Below are positions 56,937 to 64,000 of a DNA stretch of 64,000 bases, piece by piece. Made by a program: the position numbers and the translations under genes. The stretch covers positions 1-64,000 of the forward strand of contig NZ_JBEPTL010000010.1 in assembly GCF_040549465.1 (NCBI RefSeq), read 5' to 3'. Below the pieces are notes generated by a model, which ran no database searches, was not told the origin of the DNA, and was given only the letters and a program-made list of their open reading frames with translations. Source of the stretch: Lacisediminihabitans sp040549465 (GTDB taxonomy: Bacteria; Actinomycetota; Actinomycetes; Actinomycetales; Microbacteriaceae). Position 1 is the stretch's first letter. The number at the start of each line of letters is the position of its first letter.

Positions 56937-59255
56937 CTAGCGCTTGAACAGACTCTTGACACTATAACCACCGAGTGAACGCAGGGAGACCGCCGCCTTG
57001 ATCCGCTCCCAGCGCGTGCGCCCCTCACGAAAGGACAGGCGCAGGTCGGTCACCGAGCGCCATACGGTGTCGGCTTCAGCCGCGTCGGGGGGTTGCGGCG
57101 AAAACGTCGCCCTGTCGGCCACAGCGGCGAGCACCAGGGGTTGGATGCCCCCCACCGTTGTCGCGACCTCGCTCCTGGTCGACGACTCCGGGGGTGTATA
57201 GCCGTGGTCGAGCGCGGCGTCTTCGAACTCCTGCCAGCCCCCGCGGATTCTCTGGATCGGGGTCGGAGCGCGCTTACGCAGTGAGCGTCGCCTGACCTTC
57301 GCGATGATGATCGCGATGAACGGCGAGAGCAGAATCGCGGCACCGAGCACCACCCAGCCGAGCACCTGGAGCACGGCGAGCAGGATTACCAGGATCGGGT
57401 TGGGATCGTTCGGTGGTTCTTGCGACGTGTCCTGTGGGGTTTGAGCATTGTTGGTCTTCGGTTCCTCCGGCGGAGGCTGCACGGGTGACTGCGGCCTGGC
57501 GATCGTCGAGGGGTCTTTCGGCTGCTCTTCCGGAATGATGCGCACCGGCGGTGTCGGGTCGATGGTGACCCAGCCGTATCGGGCGGTGTCGACCTCGATC
57601 CATGCCGATACGTCCGATCCGCGCACCTCGGTCGCGCCGCCGCTCGACGCGGCGGAGGGCGCGAAACCGAAGACCACCCGCGCGGGAAAGCCGAGCTGCC
57701 CGGCCATGAGTGCTGCCGTCACCGCGTATTGCTCCTGGTCGCCGATCATCCGCTGGGCGGTGAGCAGTTCGGTGATCCGGTCGGCGGCATGGCCGGAGCG
57801 GCTCGCCGGCTCATTCGGAGAGACGCCGTGGCTGATGTAGCCGTTCTCCTTCATCGCCGCAATCATCGCCACCAGCTTCGCTCCCGGTCCGACGGCGCCG
57901 CTCACCCAGTTATCGAGCGTCGAAGAGAGCTGGACCGGGAGCACGTCGACTCGCGGTACCTCCTCCGTTCCGGGTGTGAGCGAAGCGAGCTGTGCGTCAT
58001 CCGGCTGACGGGGAATCACCGCGCTGATGCTGTATTTATCGCCAGTGGCGAGTTGGTGCACATCGGCCGCCGTGCCGCTGGTGTCGTTGTAGTAGAAACC
58101 GTCCCGCAGCGCCGTCGCGTCAGCACCGGAGAAATCGACGTTCTCGAACTTGCCGATCGTGGGCAGCCACACTCCGCTGTAGCCCTCGACGGTTACCCCG
58201 AGCGATACCTGCGTTCCTCGCACCACCGACTGATCGAAGGAATAGGGAACCCTGGTGAAGGAGCCCGATGCGCTCGCCACTGTGGCGCTGCCCACCGTGT
58301 AGGCGATGCCGTCATAGGTGTCGAGAGTGGCGACACGGATGCGACCACCAGCCGGCAGCCCCGTCACGCTGAGCATGACGCTGCTCGCGGCCGTCGGCTG
58401 CTCATAGCGTCGGAATCCGCTCAACGGACTCGGATAGTCGCGAGGGTCGAACGGCTGCTCGATCGCGGAACGCAGCACGGCACGACCGGCGGTCGGCGGC
58501 AGCGCAATAGTGGCTGCGACGGCGGCACCCCCGGCGATCGCCATGATGAGCGCGGCACCGAGCACGGTGCGAAAGCCGACGAAGCCGCGATCGGCCGTGG
58601 TCTCGAGTGGCTGGCCGGTGGCATCCGCAGCCTGGGCCGCGAGAAACCGGATCGCCTCCCTTCGCCGGTACCAGCGTCGCCAGATGAACCACACCAGCAC
58701 CGCTCCGAGCAACCCGAGTGAGAGCTGCAACGGCCAGCTCGTCGACGCAGGACCGAGGATGTTCGCCGCCAGGAACAGCACGATGGGTGCGATCGCCCCC
58801 AGCTCCCCCCAGGTGGTGCGCAGGGCCACGGAGAGACCGACGACAGTGGTGGCGAGCACCAGAACGAAGGCCGGGACGAGCAGCGCCTGGTAGTCGCCGA
58901 CCGGCAGGGTGATGGTCAGCAGTTGCTTCCAGCCGAGCGCGGTGCCGGTGACGAGGTCGGTGAAACCCTGCAGTGAGGGCAGCACGCCGTACAGGGCGGA
59001 TGCCGGAACCGCCAGCGGCACCCCGAGCGCGAGGTAGGCCACCACCGAGACCAACACCATGACGAAGCTTGGCCAGCGGTAGAGAGCGCCGAGGATCGCG
59101 ATCGCCGATCCAACCACCATGGTGACGGCGATGAGGACAACGAGCTGGGTGCTCTGGTAGATCGGCCAGAGCGCTGCCGATGCGATCGCCGTCGCCAACC
59201 ACAGCATCGCCGTGTTGACCACGACGAAGCTGAGCGGGAGGCGGCGCCTTCTCAT
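56937..59255 (-). CDS. TgpA-type membrane protein with a degenerate transglutaminase-like domain
   Basis: 772 residues. Five to six N-terminal helices (about 10-240), a large external domain (about 240-610) with a transglutaminase-like core, a Pro/Gln-rich linker, one more helix (about 640) and a cytoplasmic tail. The core stretch GDQEQYAVTAALMAGQLGFP carries Glu/Gln where the catalytic Cys is expected, and DVSAWIEVD has Ser in place of the catalytic His. It is therefore unlikely to be a transglutaminase or protease, and may bind peptide or cell wall. The start overlaps the DUF58 stop. Confidence 0.85.
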   Translation of the reverse strand: MRRRRLPLSFVVVNTAMLWLATAIASAALWPIYQSTQLVVLIAVTMVVGSAIAILGALYRWPSFVMVLVSVVAYLALGVPLAVPASALYGVLPSLQGFTDLVTGTALGWKQLLTITLPVGDYQALLVPAFVLVLATTVVGLSVALRTTWGELGAIAPIVLFLAANILGPASTSWPLQLSLGLLGAVLVWFIWRRWYRRREAIRFLAAQAADATGQPLETTADRGFVGFRTVLGAALIMAIAGGAAVAATIALPPTAGRAVLRSAIEQPFDPRDYPSPLSGFRRYEQPTAASSVMLSVTGLPAGGRIRVATLDTYDGIAYTVGSATVASASGSFTRVPYSFDQSVVRGTQVSLGVTVEGYSGVWLPTIGKFENVDFSGADATALRDGFYYNDTSGTAADVHQLATGDKYSISAVIPRQPDDAQLASLTPGTEEVPRVDVLPVQLSSTLDNWVSGAVGPGAKLVAMIAAMKENGYISHGVSPNEPASRSGHAADRITELLTAQRMIGDQEQYAVTAALMAGQLGFPARVVFGFAPSAASSGGATEVRGSDVSAWIEVDTARYGWVTIDPTPPVRIIPEEQPKDPSTIARPQSPVQPPPEEPKTNNAQTPQDTSQEPPNDPNPILVILLAVLQVLGWVVLGAAILLSPFIAIIIAKVRRRSLRKRAPTPIQRIRGGWQEFEDAALDHGYTPPESSTRSEVATTVGGIQPLVLAAVADRATFSPQPPDAAEADTVWRSVTDLRLSFREGRTRWERIKAAVSLRSLGGYSVKSLFKR

Positions 59256-60670
59256 GCGGCTGCGGCCCTGGCGAGAGACTTCTGGAGGTCTTCGAGGTAT
59301 CCGATGGTGAGCACGCTGAGCCCTGCGACGCGGCGGAGGCCGGGAATGACATCGGGGTCGCAGACCACGGCGACAACTTCGACCCCTGCCGGGAACTTGG
59401 TGGACGCCGCTCGGAGTTCTGCCGGTGTCGCGAGCGAGCCGCAGACGAGGAAGGCGACGGAGATGCCGACCACGTCATCCGCCGTCACGCGCGCGACATC
59501 CACGATGCCAAGGGCCGACTCCGCATGTTCGACGACGGCAAGGTCGTCGAGCAGTCGGCTCCTGGTGAGTGTGTTGAGGTGCCTGACCGCGAGCACCTTG
59601 TGCTTCGCGAACTCCGGGGTCTTCTCGCTGACCACGACGGCGACATTCCTGGCATCACGAATCGCGCGGGCGCCCAGCGACCCGGCGACGCTCACGGCCA
59701 TCTCGAACTCCTCCTCCGTCGCGTAATTCGCCGTCGCGAGACTCAGGGCGATCACGAGGTGGCTCCGCCGGGTCTCTTCGAACTGGCGAACCATGTAGGT
59801 GCCGGTCTTGGCCGTCGATTTCCAGTGGATGTAGCGCCGCTCATCGCCCGGAACGTACTCGCGCAGCGCGTGAAACGACACGTCGCTGTTCGAGAGGTCG
59901 CGGGTGGGATTGCCCTCGAGGTCGCGGATGAATCCAGTGCTCGTGCTCGGAATGCCGATGGTGCGCGGGTGGATGAAGAGTTCGGATGTCCCTGTCCACA
60001 CCAGTTCGCGGCGCACCAGCCCCACGGGGTCGGCCCTCACCGTGCGCACCGGCCCGATCGGCAGCACACCGCGGCGGGTGGTCGGAACGAGGAACTCATG
60101 CTCGAAGATGGCGTCCCGCCCCAGGCTCGGCATCGCCAACTCGGCAAGCCCCTTGCCGACGGGAACCTCGACTTTCACGCCGAGCAGTCGTCGCCTGGTC
60201 GGGTTGCTCACCCTGATGAACCCGACGGCCCGCTCACCGACGACCACCCGGCTGTGCGGCACGCTGAGGTCGATGGTGAAGGCGTTGCGTCCGACCAGGT
60301 AGATCGCGGCGACCACGATGAGCACGCTGCAGGCGAAGGCCACCGCAACCAGTTCCAGCCAGCCGAAACGATAGCCGAGCACGAAGGCGACGGGGACGAC
60401 GACGAGCATGGTCCAGCCGAGCGGCGTGACCACCGCTGAGACGCGACGGAACCAGCGCGCGAGAATCCCACCGAGTACCTGCGAGGCGCGCACGATCGTG
60501 ATGATCACATCGGCCATCGCCCCTGTGCGTTCACCGACGATCCGGGTTCGGGCGTTGGTCAGGCCGACCGAGGATGTCGCGTTGGTGGAGTCGAAGTGCG
60601 CTGACGACGTGGATGTCGCCGACCGCACCGATCGGCCGGCGCCCCTCGTCGATTCGACGCGATTGCTCAC
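59252..60670 (-). CDS. DUF58 domain protein
   Basis: 472 residues. Two hydrophobic segments (about 85-125) follow a Ser/Thr/Arg-rich N-terminus of about 50 residues; an in-frame ATG (MADVII) at residue 52 is a possible alternative start. The DUF58 core is visible as FHALREYVPGDERRYIHWKS followed by TGTYMVRQFEETRRSH and a VWA-like C-terminal fold. DUF58 proteins go with MoxR ATPases and TgpA-like proteins throughout bacteria. Stop overlaps the next gene (ATGA). Confidence 0.9.
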   Translation of the reverse strand: MSNRVESTRGAGRSVRSATSTSSAHFDSTNATSSVGLTNARTRIVGERTGAMADVIITIVRASQVLGGILARWFRRVSAVVTPLGWTMLVVVPVAFVLGYRFGWLELVAVAFACSVLIVVAAIYLVGRNAFTIDLSVPHSRVVVGERAVGFIRVSNPTRRRLLGVKVEVPVGKGLAELAMPSLGRDAIFEHEFLVPTTRRGVLPIGPVRTVRADPVGLVRRELVWTGTSELFIHPRTIGIPSTSTGFIRDLEGNPTRDLSNSDVSFHALREYVPGDERRYIHWKSTAKTGTYMVRQFEETRRSHLVIALSLATANYATEEEFEMAVSVAGSLGARAIRDARNVAVVVSEKTPEFAKHKVLAVRHLNTLTRSRLLDDLAVVEHAESALGIVDVARVTADDVVGISVAFLVCGSLATPAELRAASTKFPAGVEVVAVVCDPDVIPGLRRVAGLSVLTIGYLEDLQKSLARAAAA

Positions 60671-61638
60671 ACCGCTTGCCTGTCGCTCGGTGGCGGGGTC
60701 TCGATCAGGATCTGGCTGATCACGCTGGACGCCGTCACGCCGTCGAACTCCGCCTCGGGGTCGAGCACGAGGCGATGGGCGAGCACCGGTTCGGCCAGAG
60801 CCTTCACGTCATCCGGAATCACGTAGTGCCGTCCATTTGCCGCGGCGAGCGTCTTGGCGGTGCGGATGAGCGCGAGAGCTCCGCGAACGCTGGCGCCGAG
60901 GCGTACCTCTGTCGCCGACCGCGTCGCCTCGATGAGTCGGGAAACATAATCGTTGATGGATGGGTCGACGTGCACGGTACGTGCGAGCGATCCCATTTCG
61001 ATGATGACCTCTGCGGTGGCGATCGGCGGGAGGGTCACGTCGTGGGCCTTGATGCCCGCACCCTCCAGGATGCGCACCGTCGACGCGTGATCGGGGTAGC
61101 CGATCGAGGCCTTCATAATGAAGCGGTCGAGCTGGGCCTCAGGCAGGCGATAGGTTCCCGCCTGTTCGATCGGGTTCTGGGTTGCGATGACCATGAACGG
61201 CGCACCGACGTCGTGGCTCACGCCGTCGACGGTGACCCGGCCCTCCTCCATCACCTCGAGGAGTGCCGCCTGGGTCTTCGGGCTCGCCCGGTTGATCTCG
61301 TCGGCCAGGACGATATTGGCGAAGATCGGCCCGCGGTGAAACTCGAACTCCCCTGCACCCTGGTCGTAGATGCTCACGCCGGTGATGTCGCCCGGCAGCA
61401 GGTCGGGGGTGAACTGCACCCGATTCGTCGATCCCCGCACGCTCTGCGCCATGGCGCGGGCGAGCGAGGTCTTGCCGGTGCCTGGGTAGTCCTCGAGTAG
61501 AAGGTGCCCCTCGCTGAGCAGGGCGGTGAACGAGAGCTTGATGACGAAGGTCTTTCCGAGAAGCACATGCTCAACGTTCGCCACCAGGCGGTTGAAGATA
61601 TCGGAGAACCAGGTCGCCTGCTCGGGTGTCATCGTCAT
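60667..61638 (-). CDS. MoxR family AAA+ ATPase
   Basis: 323 residues. Walker A is DYPGTGKTSLARA, Walker B NIVLADEINRASPKTQAALL, sensor 1 VIATQNPIEQAGTYRLPEAQ and LDRFIMK is the arginine-finger region. MoxR proteins act as chaperone-like ATPases for VWA/DUF58 partners. It overlaps the DUF58 start by four bases, so the two are co-translated. Confidence 0.94.
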   Translation of the reverse strand: MTMTPEQATWFSDIFNRLVANVEHVLLGKTFVIKLSFTALLSEGHLLLEDYPGTGKTSLARAMAQSVRGSTNRVQFTPDLLPGDITGVSIYDQGAGEFEFHRGPIFANIVLADEINRASPKTQAALLEVMEEGRVTVDGVSHDVGAPFMVIATQNPIEQAGTYRLPEAQLDRFIMKASIGYPDHASTVRILEGAGIKAHDVTLPPIATAEVIIEMGSLARTVHVDPSINDYVSRLIEATRSATEVRLGASVRGALALIRTAKTLAAANGRHYVIPDDVKALAEPVLAHRLVLDPEAEFDGVTASSVISQILIETPPPSDRQAV

Positions 61639-61674
61639 GCGGATGCCTCTCGTGTGGTTCGGTCCGTCCGCGCG

Positions 61675-64000
61675 CTACTGGACATTGCCGGCCTGATCGT
61701 ACGTGATGTCATAACTCTTGCCGCCATTCGCGATGACCCTGATCCTCAGCTGCGGTGAGCCGGAAAGTGGCACCGCTGCATCGCAGGTCAGTGTGGCGTT
61801 CATGTCGAAGAAGGTCGGGTCGGAGCCACAGGAATACTGCACGTTCTCGTATCCGGCAGGCCGCTGCAGCCAGCTGAAGGTACCGTCGGCGTTCAGAACG
61901 TTGCCGGCTGAAACGAAACTCACGGTGCCAACGCGGGGGTTGACCGGCGTGCCGAGGGCGAAGGAGTTGGACCAGTTCGACTGGCAAATTTGGCCGGTGC
62001 CCGCATAACTGCGGCAGGCACGCACCTGCACCGAGACGTTGTGGCCGTACTGCTGACCGCCGCCGACCAGGAGATCGCCGAAAGCGACGGGACCGAACTC
62101 ACTCGAGGGAACGCCGATGTAGCGGTAGTAGAAGCGGTAGTCGCCGGTCAGCGCCGTGCCACCGATCGAGGCGCCGGTGAAGGAGTAGTCGAAGGTCGAG
62201 CCGCCCCTCGTGGGACCTGCCGCGGTGATACCAGAGACGACGCCGGGGCTGGTATGGGCGGCGACGGCCGCACTCGCTCCACAGCCCTGGCTGTTCGTCG
62301 CGAATACCATCACCGAATAGCTCGCCTCATTGGAGAGCCCGGTGAAGGTCGCCTGGGTTGCCGTTCCTGTCGAGCGGATGACCGAACCTGGCGGGTTCAT
62401 CGCCTCGCAGGCGGGGGCGGTTCCGGTATACGCGACGGCGGTGTATCCGCTGACCTGTCGTCCGTTGTCGGTGAAGACGCCTGCCCAGCTGACGTCGATG
62501 GTGCTGTCGGTCGCGGTGGCGGTCGGGGCGCCGCTGGCGATCGGCGGACCGGCCGGGATGCCGCTGGTCTCTGTCGAGTTCCACACGGCGAGCTGGGCAA
62601 TGGCGGAGTTGCGCGCGCTCACCGACACCGCCACCTGTTGCCCGTTGCTGAGACCGTTCACGACGACGTCGCAGTTCGAGTTCGAGCAGCTGCTGGCCGC
62701 AACATCGGTGGTGACTGTGCCGGCGGTCACGCGATAGCTGGTGACCGGGCTGCCTCCGGATCCGGTGGTGACCGGATTCCAGCTGATCTCCAGGCCACCG
62801 TCCTTCGGGGCGGCGTTCACTCCGGTAGGAGCCGACGGAATGACGTCTGACCAGACCGTGGAACCCAACCCGGTCGGGGAAGACGAACCGAGCGCGTTCT
62901 TGGCGACCACGCGGATTCGAACCCCATTGTCCGGACCGTTGCCCGACGTGGCGATGTCGCAGATGGTTGCCGCGCACGAGACGGTGTTCAGTAACTCCAG
63001 CGATGGCGAGTAGACCAGCGCGTCGTATCCGGTGATCGGCGAGTTGTTCGATTGCCCCGGCGTCCACCGCACAGTCAGCGTCTTATTGCCGAATGATGCG
63101 AGCTGTACAGCCGTGACGGCAGCCGGTTTGTCCTGCACCGACACGGTGATCGCACCCCAGACATACCTGTTGGGGTCCCCGGTCGCATCAGCGACCTGAT
63201 ACTGCAGCGTGGTGTCGCCGGGCACGGCGGCGGACGACGCCGTCACTGTCAGGCGACGGTTGTCGGCACTCGGTGTGATCCCCAGCCCATCGGGCAAGCT
63301 GCTGCCGTCCAGTCCGCGAATCGCTACGACCCTGAGCGGCTTACCGGGGAAGGGATTCGTCGCCTCATCGTTGGCCAGCACGTCCACCGTGGTGGTCTGT
63401 CCGCGCGGGGCGAGAACCGAGTCCGCGGCGGGCCTTGCCAGCGGACGGCTGGAGGCGACGACGTTGAGTTGGATGCGCCCCGACTGCCCACTCGCCAGGG
63501 CGTCTTTCACTCCGAGAGTGATCGCTGACGTCGACCCCTTCTGGGCATTCTCATTCGCGCGCAGCGTGAGCGTCTGTCCGCTGACGCTGTAGGTGAAGTC
63601 CTGGGGAAGCGGCGTCAGCACGCTGTAGGCCAGTTCACCGATGTCTTTGAGGTAGGGGTAGTTCGTGAGCTTGACCAGGTCCAGCTCCTTGGACTGGCCA
63701 GGCTCGAAGTCGATCTGCCCTCCGACGAAGACCGGCGGCTGGTTCGCTCGCGCCGTGACGGTGATCGGCAGCACAAGTGTCGCCGTGCGACCGTTCGGAT
63801 CGGTCGCCGAGGTGCCGTCCGTGACCTCGAAGGAGATGGATGCCGGGCCGAAGTACTTGTCGGCCGAGGTGAACCGGAGCGTGTGACTGTTGATCACGAG
63901 ATCGTCGCCGTTGGAGTGCGTGGCCTGCACGTTGGCTGTTCCGGTCAGGCGCACGCTCTTGCCGCCGATCGCCACGACATAGTCGTCGAGATTGATCGTC
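61675..64000 (-). CDS. Large fibronectin type III / Ig-like repeat protein (partial, 5' end outside window)
   Basis: The frame stays open to the right edge (upstream codons read NLDDYVVAIGGKS), so the true start lies beyond 64000. At least 775 residues are visible. The first part has cadherin/Ig-like repeats (ANQPPVFVGGQIDFEPGQSK; TVDVLANDEATNPFPGKPLR). From about 290 on there are several FN3 units (KTLTVRWTPGQSNNSPITGY; LEISWNPVTTGSGGSPVTSY; IDVSWAGVFTDNGRQVSGY) with cysteine pairs. It is probably a surface or secreted adhesin-like protein. It lies 36 bp upstream of moxR on the same strand, so it probably belongs to the same locus. Confidence 0.85.
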   Translation of the reverse strand, partial: TINLDDYVVAIGGKSVRLTGTANVQATHSNGDDLVINSHTLRFTSADKYFGPASISFEVTDGTSATDPNGRTATLVLPITVTARANQPPVFVGGQIDFEPGQSKELDLVKLTNYPYLKDIGELAYSVLTPLPQDFTYSVSGQTLTLRANENAQKGSTSAITLGVKDALASGQSGRIQLNVVASSRPLARPAADSVLAPRGQTTTVDVLANDEATNPFPGKPLRVVAIRGLDGSSLPDGLGITPSADNRRLTVTASSAAVPGDTTLQYQVADATGDPNRYVWGAITVSVQDKPAAVTAVQLASFGNKTLTVRWTPGQSNNSPITGYDALVYSPSLELLNTVSCAATICDIATSGNGPDNGVRIRVVAKNALGSSSPTGLGSTVWSDVIPSAPTGVNAAPKDGGLEISWNPVTTGSGGSPVTSYRVTAGTVTTDVAASSCSNSNCDVVVNGLSNGQQVAVSVSARNSAIAQLAVWNSTETSGIPAGPPIASGAPTATATDSTIDVSWAGVFTDNGRQVSGYTAVAYTGTAPACEAMNPPGSVIRSTGTATQATFTGLSNEASYSVMVFATNSQGCGASAAVAAHTSPGVVSGITAAGPTRGGSTFDYSFTGASIGGTALTGDYRFYYRYIGVPSSEFGPVAFGDLLVGGGQQYGHNVSVQVRACRSYAGTGQICQSNWSNSFALGTPVNPRVGTVSFVSAGNVLNADGTFSWLQRPAGYENVQYSCGSDPTFFDMNATLTCDAAVPLSGSPQLRIRVIANGGKSYDITYDQAGNVQ

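Noticed and set aside
1..64000. CRISPR arrays, rRNA and tRNA genes
   Set aside because: No regularly spaced direct repeats of CRISPR type and no tRNA or rRNA signatures were seen when reading both strands; a covariance search could still find a divergent small RNA.

Overview
The window looks like chromosome of a high-GC actinobacterium, most probably family Microbacteriaceae. The reasons are the strong G/C third-position bias, many GTG starts, ATGA/TGATG stop-start overlaps, an IF-2 with a long Gly/Pro/Ala-rich N-terminus, a MutY without the C-terminal NUDIX domain, and the order dxr - site-2 protease - ispG - proS - (DUF559 gene) - nusA - ylxR - infB - rbfA. I saw no rRNA, tRNA or CRISPR array.

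Layout. 1-6.6 kb: the end of an insertion-sequence transposase beside a gene cut off by it, then scattered genes (FAD/Rieske oxidoreductase, M20 peptidase, SGNH hydrolase, SDR-DUF2867 fusion, small membrane proteins). 6.6-10.9 kb: a four-gene overlapping deoxyribose operon (SorC/DeoR-type regulator, deoC, full aldehyde dehydrogenase, half-length aldehyde dehydrogenase). 11-17 kb: a SRPBCC protein, a frameshifted small membrane gene coupled to a ROK kinase, an MFS carrier, and ribF - two membrane proteins - truB - small gene. 17-20.7 kb: a PanE-like reductase, a uridine-kinase-like protein lacking the Walker lysine, an implausible poly-G/poly-C block of about 220 bp, mutY, and the first nine tenths of an Fpg/Nei glycosylase gene.

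20,684-32,469: an 11.8 kb integrated element, the most interesting part of the window. A large serine integrase has inserted it into the zinc-finger codons of the Fpg/Nei gene. The missing 26 codons are found intact at 32,468-32,548, and both attachment junctions can be read to the base. The reconstructed attP has perfect 23-bp inverted arms around a central TC. The element carries a cargo block (lipoprotein, PH-SHOCT protein, two-helix membrane protein), a small resolvase coupled to an ADP-ribosyltransferase-like protein, a nested palindrome that may be an origin or res site, a replication block (D5-type helicase, primase-polymerase, HTH regulator, a coupled 36-residue protein), several small genes, a CxxHGG zinc-motif protein and one putative major capsid protein. 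There is no portal, large terminase or tail gene, so it resembles a phage satellite that encodes its own capsid more than a prophage.

32.5-45.4 kb: the translation/transcription cluster (rbfA, infB, ylxR, nusA), a DUF559 gene bounded by related palindromes where rimP is found in many bacteria, then proS, ispG, the site-2 protease, dxr and an FKBP-type lipoprotein. 45.4-53 kb: OsmC protein, gabT, a polyamine-type ABC transporter operon (potDABC order) and alanine dehydrogenase. 53-64 kb: an overlapping locus of an FtsK/EccC-like double ATPase, an FHA/zinc-ribbon protein, a transglutaminase-like membrane protein that has lost its catalytic Cys and His, a DUF58 protein, a MoxR ATPase and a large fibronectin-repeat protein running off the right edge. 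This resembles part of a type VII-like or cell-envelope export locus.
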